64,000 nucleotides of DNA, from positions 372,001-436,000 of the forward strand of contig JAKULF010000005.1 of the NCBI GenBank assembly GCA_022661535.1, in the 5' to 3' direction. Source of the DNA: Eutypa lata (lineage: Eukaryota > Ascomycota > Sordariomycetes > Xylariales > Diatrypaceae). The translations under genes were made by a program, and so were the position numbers. Shown here one piece after another: positions 56,989-64,000 of the stretch; the stretch's first letter is position 1; every line of letters begins with the position of its first letter. Below the pieces are notes generated by a model, which made no database searches, was not told where the DNA came from, and was given only the letters and a program-made list of their open reading frames with translations.

Positions 56989-59428
56989 CTACAACCCGCG
57001 AAGGACTCTAGCTACGTCCTTCGCCTTCCCCTTCCCCATACTCCTCGTGTTCCGCCCCACCGCCTGCGTGCGTTTCTTCGCGCAATCGGGGCAGAACCAG
57101 CGGCCCTTAGGCGCCGTCCTGAGGCCCACGCACTCGTAGTGGTACCACTGGACCGGGCAGTCGGGGTTGTCGCAGGCGATCATATCGCCCTGGGACGGGC
57201 CGTGGCAGATGCAGTGGACGACGATGATGGGGCTGCGTCCCCGCCCGCGTCCCTTTCGGTGGTGGTGGCGGCTGCGGGGGGTGTCGCCATTATCATCGTC
57301 GTTGTCGTCGTCGTTATCGTCGACGCCGCTGCTGCGGGCGGTGATGAATGTCTCTTCGACTTCGTCTACGGGTGAGATAACAGTAATTAGTTAGGAGTTT
57401 CTCAGCATATGGGGTTTTGTAAGGGAGTATCACTGACCTTCTTCAACATCCATCCCCTCGCCCTCATCATCACCATCAATCCCATCCACAACATCAGCAA
57501 GGACCCTCAACCTCTCGCCCGACATCTCCAACACCAACCGAGCCTCGACCTCATCCTCCCCGCCCGCACCAGCAGCTCTCCCTCTGCCCCCTCTGCCCCC
57601 CACCACCTTCCTCTTTGCCTTCTCCTCGCGGGCCCTAACTCCCTTCTCCACCGCCTCTCTGAACCCCGGCGAGCTAAATATCTCCCCCCCACCATCGCGG
57701 AGGACGATATTCGCTAGATTCTCCACCAACAGCGAGACCTTGGCGTTGTCGGCCGGGGCGATGGTGTTCGCCGGGTAGGGAAGAAAACAACGCTCGAGGA
57801 TCTCGGGGGAGACGCCCCCAGCATCACAGCGTGCGCGGTCGACCTTGGCCGGGCTCAGCGCCCCGCTTGGCATCAGCACCGACAGCATGCCCTGGCACAG
57901 CGTGATCTGCGAGTCGACGCGGAGCGCCGACGCGCTGCTGTTGATCAGGGCTGTGAAGATGGGCAGGGGGAGCGTCCGCGCTGTGTTCTCGTAGCTCTCG
58001 TAGAGGTCAGAGAGGGGGAGCGGAGGGGCTACTGGGAGGTGGAAGGAGAGGTAGGATAGCTAGTTATGTGTCAGTAAGGTGAATAAACGAATAAATGAAT
58101 GGATACATCTATCCATGTGTTTTTTATCGATTCCTGGGGAAGGAAACCCACCAGTGAGAAGAGGCGCTGCCGTAAGGGAATAGACTCGACGAAAGCAGGC
58201 TCCAAAGCTTGGAAATCCTCGCCCGCTACATTCCCCAAGTTGGTCCTTCGTTTCTGCGGCGTAGGCGGCTCCGAAGCCTGCGACGAATACACGGAATCGT
58301 CGTCCAGCCAGCCCCCGAAATCACCCTTCTCGATATTCACCGTGGCGCGCTTCCGCTTGTTGAGCGCATTCTTCGAAAGCCCCTTGTGCTCCTTATGCCA
58401 GACCTCCTGGAACAGGGAATTCGCGTTGTTGCTCCCATCCGCGAATATCGCCTTCATGATCCACTTCAGCCCGCCGGCGTTCCTACCCGTCCGTTGCGCA
58501 ATGTACGTCGCGAGGATGGATTTCTGTAGTAGCAATGGTTGAGGGTCGTCCTGGCCATCGTCACCGCCGCTCTCGACATCGAGTCTATGTCGCTCATGTA
58601 GGTCGGCCTCCAGCACGTCGAGCATGAACTCGAGCCACTCCCGCCAGTAGCGCCAGCGATTCGGATACAGCACGCTGCAGTTGAAAGCCCACCCCACAAC
58701 GCCGAAAAAGTCCTGTCCCCGCGCCCAGATGCCATCCTTGCCGTACTTGCTCGCCAGTGGGGTATTCCCATGTTTATCGTCGTCATGATCATCGTCGTCT
58801 AGTTCCGAGTCCGATCGCGGTGTGGTGCCGCGCGAGTACCGCGACCCGCTCGCGAAACGGAAGGCATCATCAAATCGCGCGTTCAGCGGTCCGACTAGGG
58901 ATAGTAGACTGCGCAGGTATACGAGCGATTCGGTCACGGCTTCGGGCCAGCCTGGTTCCTTCGGTCGTGTGGTGAAATCTGGGTGGACGAGGATGGTGCT
59001 CAGGAGACCTAATTGGTTCGGTGGCGCGCAGAAGATGGCGCCGTTTTTGATGCTGTCTTGGCGGGGTGAGAGGAGGCTGTTTAGGAGGTTTAGAGTAATT
59101 AGCGCTGTGGTTGGGTTAGTACCTGATCGCTAGTCGCATCCGGGGTCATTTCAGACGAAGCCGAAGATAAGTAGGGGAAGAGAAAGGGGGTGGATTTACG
59201 TAGGTTCTCCTCAAGATAGATCTGGCAATGGTGTTTGAGCTCAGGCGGTAACTGTCGCGCCTTATGGTAGGGCGAGCTAGCATCGGCTTCGTCGGGACTG
59301 CTGATATCGGTGATGGTAACATCCAAGGGATTGGAAGGAGATGCACCAGTTGCAGTTACGAAGGAGTCGGACGATGATAGAGATGATAGAGGTGATGTCG
59401 ACGGTATTGGATCTAACAGGGGCGGCAT
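56989..59428 (-). CDS. PHD-finger protein with ING-like C-terminal finger
   Basis: Four exons, 59428-59200, 59122-58152, 58059-57438 and 57365-56989, join in frame through introns of 77, 92 and 72 nt. They total 2199 nt and give 732 aa. The C-terminal finger reads [20 protein letters not shown], then WYHYECVGL and KGRWFCPDC. That is a complete C4HC3 PHD finger close to those of ING proteins, which read the histone H3 tail. The long body has no domain I can name. Conserved-looking parts are [51 protein letters not shown] and [19 protein letters not shown], followed by acidic and basic stretches. Role in chromatin is inference from the finger. The first intron's acceptor (GATCAG at 59123) was chosen because it gives [12 protein letters not shown] in frame. 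A CCCTAA array lies about 280 bases upstream. Confidence 0.8.
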
Positions 59429-59702
59429 TGTGGACTCTATAAACTAGCCACGTTGTACTGCGCTTGCTGTAATATGCTAGTTAATTGCTGGAGAGATGTG
59501 AACGCGTGATGATGAATTGATAATAAGTGAGGTTCACTTTCTTATCGCAGTCGTGGTCATTCAATGCTTTACTTAACTAATCGATAAAGAGATCGCGTAA
59601 TAAGACGTGTCGCGGGGAGATCCATCTGCTGTCAGGGCCCGGGGACCTGAATTAGCGTGTCGGGTTTTAGTGGGGCTATGAGATTAATCCCAGCAAGGAT
59701 CT

Positions 59703-59737
59703 TAACCCTATTGTGACCCTAACCCTAACCCTAACCC
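59703..59737 (-). repeat. Interstitial telomeric repeat, CCCTAA orientation (telobox-like)
   Basis: Reads as taaccctattgtgaccctaa followed by further perfect CCCTAA units, four in total. It lies in the 540-base region between the PHD-finger gene start and the second GNAT gene. It is either a fossil telomere insertion or a telobox regulatory element for the PHD-finger gene. Confidence 0.8.
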
Positions 59738-59966
59738 TCCCTCAGGTGAAATATCAATCAATATCAAGTTGGAGGTACACTTAAAAAGACCTTGCCCTTC
59801 TTTAAATATACGATCACCACTGTAGTTCACAGCATTATATGCAACTATAGAATTTGACGAACTAGGCCCTAATCACAACTACATCAGCGTTACCCCTGAA
59901 CCGGGTAATCATCTCTCTCAACTGCGATTAGTAGGAAATATCCTCCTAACCCTTCACCCAGTTCCA

Positions 59967-60761
59967 TCACAACGCGACATTCATCTGAAATAACGTCCCA
60001 TTCCACACTCTCCCATTAGCCCTCGGAAATTCAAAGTTGTCCATCGTCTCGAAGCCCTGACGTTCATAATATCTAGCATGTATCATCGGTTAGCAACTAA
60101 TATTCTCCCATCGCTAAGAAAAGATGTCGATATCAGACACCTACTGGTTCAACTTCCTTCCGTTTCCAGACCAACAATCAACCAGGACCCTCTCCTTGCC
60201 CTCTTCCAGAGCGTAATCCCTGGCTCTTCGTATCAGCGCAGCACCCACTCCCTTACGCAGCGATTCCGGAACCCGGAAATCAGCGACCATGACCTCTAGG
60301 AACACGTAATCATGCCTGCCATTGACTTCATCAATCGCCATTTTCAAGCTCGGCAGGGAAAGTAGATATGGAGGGAGCCAGTTCTCGCGCACCACCGCCG
60401 CGCCAACACGTACGAACCGCCTCCCTCTCGCAGATGGGGTCCTATGGCAGGAACCCTTGTCAACAGGCAGCAGCAGTGATGGTGGGTCGTCGTCGGCATC
60501 CGGCGACACCTCTACTTCGGCAACGAAAACCCGCACTGGTTCTCCTTTCCGTGTGAGGCGGTACGACTTCGATTTCGCCACCATCTCCTCGGTCTCTTGC
60601 TGGAACCCATCACGCTTCGAGAAGGGCTGTTCGCCCCATTGTTCGCCGCTTCCTATGGACTCCAGGTATGTGAGTGTTGAGTCGAACGCTTCGATGATGA
60701 ACTGCACATCATCTCCTGCGGCTTCGGCGTCGCGGACTCTGAGCTTCGCATATTCTGCCAT
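59967..60761 (-). CDS. GNAT-family N-acetyltransferase
   Basis: Two exons, 60761-60145 and 60072-59967, join in frame across a 72-nt intron to give 240 aa. The acetyl-CoA binding region is VPESLRKGVGAALIRRARDY, followed by VLVDCWSGNGRKLNQYYERQGF, a clear GNAT beta4-beta5 arrangement. The end reads FEFPRANGRVWNGTLFQMNV. The N-terminus (MAEYAKLRVRDAEAAGDDVQ) and an inserted acidic loop near residue 90 are typical of a fungal group with unknown substrates. Without the second exon the conserved YYERQGF segment would be lost, which supports the splice. Confidence 0.87.
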
Positions 60762-61832
60762 GTCTTTTAGAGGTAGAGTGTTAGGATTAGGGATGAGTTG
60801 TTATGAAATTCGGTTACTTAGGTGCTCCTTTAAAGTAAACTAGAAGGAACTAGAAGGATAACATAAATGTTCTGGATTTGCAGTGTGGATCATGGATTAG
60901 TCACTATAATTTTCTCTGTACTCCCTTCCCAAAACTCGATGTTACATTACTACTTGATGTACGACGTAAAAATAAGTGCGGGGTGGCTCTTTCCGTATAT
61001 ATCTCGATGGACACGGCCACCAATGCATACATGTAGGTATTATATAAAAATCTTTGGATAGCATCAAGTACGTACCAAGGGCCTTGTATATACCAAATAC
61101 ACAATGTTAAGGTTCTAATCGATTTTAAGCAGGAATGTCCATAATCCATAACGAGGACGTTTAATCCCCAGTAATCACTAACCAAGAGTTTCCGAGTGGG
61201 ATCCTCTAGGTAACTAAACGCATACTGTTCTTATGAATCTAATCCTGCCACCTTTCCCTGCTTGTCAATGTGTATCCTTGCACCGACACATATCGTATAC
61301 ATCTTGATCAATCCGACTACACACCCCCTCACCCTCAATCCTTCCTTAGCTCCGCGTTATAGTCCCGGAAATTTAAAACGTCTTCTCAGGCTTGACAGTC
61401 TTGTTATACGCAAGGTCGCCATCAAGACTTCCCTAGGTGGATGCTAGGTGATGAAACCCATTAGAGACCGAAAATCTTGGGAAGGGAAATTACACGTTGA
61501 TAAACACCAAGATCAAAGTCGCTATGCTTAAACGAGCACTAAAATCTATCCATCAACATAAAAAAGGCTTTTTCCTATAACGCATGCTTCATAGGATGTT
61601 TCTTACCCCTAAATGGTAGTAGAAACGTGACTCGATTTATAACCCATGAACAACGCATTTGATATAAATGCCCTCAATTTATTATTTCGGAAAGAAGAAG
61701 GCATGATAGTGAGAAGTTACACTGAGAATGACCATAACTGACAATACATTAACTATGATCCCAACCCTACCTAAGTCACCTGACTTGTTGCTTTAGATTT
61801 GCTGGTAGTGAACCGTTATTATTTCTAGCCCC
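60762..61832. other. Intergenic region, no gene seen
   Basis: About 1.1 kb between two minus-strand genes. Short open frames here have no protein character. Confidence 0.5.
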
Positions 61833-63816
61833 TTAGTACAATTCAATTGATTGTAGGGAGTACATCGTAGTCTTCGAGCCCTCCATGAATCCGTGGATGT
61901 AGCATTCGCCTATAGACTGGTAGCGACCATCAACACTGCGTCTCAAGACCATTGGTACAGGACAGCTGACGAGAATGCAAACGATATCTCCGCGTCGGGC
62001 CTTTATAGGCGCCAGACCGAATTGACCTTCGTCAGTAACCATAAGTCGACGTGACCGGTGTAGGCGGAACATCCGCTCCATAGCATCATGAGACGGTTCT
62101 GGATCCGATACCCCGTTCTCGGGAAAAAAGCTCCCCAGCGTGTGGTGTCCAATTCTGAATCCTGAGTTTTGCTCAACAACTTGGTTAAACGCTTTTCTGC
62201 CTCTCCAAAATGCGTGAGGGCTATCATTTTGGAGAGTGAGAGGGCAATTCAAAAGACTCTGGTATGATTCTGGAACTCGGAATCCACGGGATGTTCGGTT
62301 CCCAGTCAGTGTCCGCCAAATAACATCCCGAAGATCAGTCTCGCTTGCATAGGCTTGCCTGTTATTGAGAGGCTGTAACATGGAATCTTCGGGGGTGTTA
62401 CTACGATACGTTTCGTAATAGCTAGCTCCCAGACCGTCAATAGTGCTGATAAGAACCATCTGACAGCGTAGGGAATTTCCATCAGGGCTGAAGTTGATGT
62501 CGGATGGAATTCCAAGTTCCCCCGCAGTATAGTTGCATATACCGCTGAAAAGACGATTATAATCACCTCCCCGTAAGTCTATCGCCCACGATGGCAAGTC
62601 TATGGAAGGTCCTACACATTGCTGAAGGACTCCTAGGCTACCCTCTATAGTGGCACGTGAATTTGTGTCGTCTTCTAAGCTGCGAGGTGGGTATCTTACC
62701 TGCATAAACCATAGCTCGAGTGAAAGAGACATATACATCTCTAGTGGCGGCCACGTAGCTAATCGCTACTTTACTCGCGAGCGTAGTTCCCATTAAACCC
62801 AAAAGCCCATAAACCTTATCTCTGGGGTCTGTTGCGAGTGCCTTGCGTGCAAGGTCTAGAAGAGGCATGAATTGTGAATATGAGTGTTGATTCTCTTTGG
62901 TTCCCAGAGCGCGCTGCTGGTTCATGAAATGTATAATCCGGTTTCTGTTGAGGCCAGAATAACGGAAGCCCTCAATTGAGTGATGGCACTCATTTTGGAC
63001 TAGATTGAAAACAATGTCGTCATTAGAGACAATGAATGTGAATATCGCATGAAAGACATCACCCCAGCTTACACACTCCCTACCGCATAGAATAGGGGTA
63101 GAAACACTACCCATGGCAATCTCCTGCATGATCCAGAGACGGTTCCAGTACGGTCGATTCATAAGTTGACCGAGGGCACTCCAACAGCCTGTCCCCAGGA
63201 GGTCTGGATCATTCTTTAGGCGCACTCCGAGAGACTCGGCAGTGCCGTCTTCGCATGATCTTGACAGAGACTGGATCAAACGCATGGCGGAGTCGCTTCT
63301 ATCGGCAGTCTCTCCTAGCCAAACAACGATGTCGCGAGCTCTCTCATAAATATCTCGCATGCGGGAAACCTCTCGTTGCCGCTCCTTTGAGTCGTCTTGA
63401 TTGATGCATAATGCGTCAATCCATATCCTGAGACCAGCTACGATTGGCGCTTTGTCGGCAAGGATTTGTAGAACATTTCTTAGATTCGATCTTACCGCAA
63501 CCTGACACCCGTCTATTTCGACATTGGCCATGTTATGGTGGTCTCCCCAAGTGTAGGACAATGCAACATAGTCTCCCCATGGGTATCGCCAATCCAAATG
63601 GCCAGGGGGAGACAATGTTTCAGTGTTAGAAGCCCAATCCAAGTTAGATAACTTCGGAAGGTTCATAGGATTTTTGATGCTGCAATGTTCCATCTGCCAG
63701 CAACTAGATCTCGCTCTTAATTCTGCTCTGTCTCCGACCTGGAGTGGTTTCGGCGGTTGGAGCCTTAGCAACCTGATCTCTTCTTCTGCTTTGTTGAGTG
63801 GCTTATACTGTAGCAT
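61833..63816 (-). CDS. HET-domain (heterokaryon incompatibility-type) protein
   Basis: Two exons, 63816-62700 and 62644-61833, join in frame across a 55-nt intron to give 642 aa. The HET domain covers roughly residues 80-230, with YVALSYTWGD (83-92), LRIWIDALCINQDDSKERQ and VSRMRDIYERARDIVVWLGE, then PYWNRLWIMQEIA. The second half has the common tail features LLDLARKALATDPRDKVYGLLG, then RMFRLHRSRRLMVTDEGQFG and ARRGDIVCILVSCPVPMVLR. In fungi HET domains trigger cell death on recognition of non-self, but most genome copies are untested. I chose Met at 63816 (MLQYKPLNKAEEEIRLLRL) because family members begin this way; an upstream in-frame Met lies at 63867. Confidence 0.9.
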
Positions 63817-64000
63817 GGTTCTTGTCCTCCTTGGATTGAACCACCGTGATCTCTGAGTGAATGACAAAAAGAATATAGCAGCAAACTTTTAGCCGCTTGT
63901 TGGATCTAGGTATTTGGAAATTGACATGAAAGATGCGATTATTGCTATTAGGTCTCCATTGAAATGATGGGCAATGGGGACTATCCTGTCCGGCATGGCA

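Overview
This window looks like nuclear DNA of a filamentous ascomycete (Pezizomycotina, plausibly Sordariomycetes). Genes are split by 49-102 nt introns with GT...AG ends, and TTAGGG-type repeats occur. The genes include a HET-domain protein, a DUF7580-type protein, an acuF-type C2H2 protein, GNAT enzymes and secreted plant-wall enzymes. A 10 kb AT-rich island carries a repeat-induced point mutation (RIP) pattern. No close species is named because no search was possible.

Layout. 0-6 kb holds decayed sequence: a GH3 glucosidase fragment with two in-frame TAGs, the tail of an FAD-linked oxidase with two in-frame stops, and an apparently intact F-box-like/DUF6546-type gene. 6.1-9.9 kb is a large single-exon sterol glucosyltransferase-like gene. 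9.9-12.4 kb shows no gene. 12.4-22.9 kb is an AT-saturated, ORF-free island bounded by diverged direct repeats of about 220-240 bp, read here as a RIP-destroyed LTR retrotransposon. 23.6-28.4 kb holds a secreted GH3 glucosidase and a feruloyl esterase, tail to tail. 29.6-34.4 kb is a divergent pair: an acuF-type C2H2 zinc-finger protein and a DUF7580-type protein. 34.6-37.6 kb has a small secreted LPMO-like protein with a predicted mature N-terminal His and a kinase-like protein. 38.6-40 kb is a cytochrome P450 pseudogene that lost its heme-ligand region. 42.2-45.3 kb holds a DyP-type peroxidase and a proline-iminopeptidase-like hydrolase. 47-50 kb has an arrestin-like protein and a GNAT enzyme. 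52-60.8 kb is housekeeping-like: a calponin-homology protein, a complex I assembly factor homologue (NDUFAF2 type), a PHD-finger protein and a second GNAT enzyme. 61.8-63.8 kb is a HET-domain gene.

Together the window alternates conserved genes (cytoskeleton, complex I assembly, chromatin, sterol glycosylation) with accessory genes (biomass degradation, HET/DUF7580/C2H2, P450) next to dead copies and a RIP-scarred transposon. Splice models were derived by hand from reading-frame continuity and family resemblance; where stated, total coding length is a multiple of three. Family names rest on recognised motifs, not on database hits.
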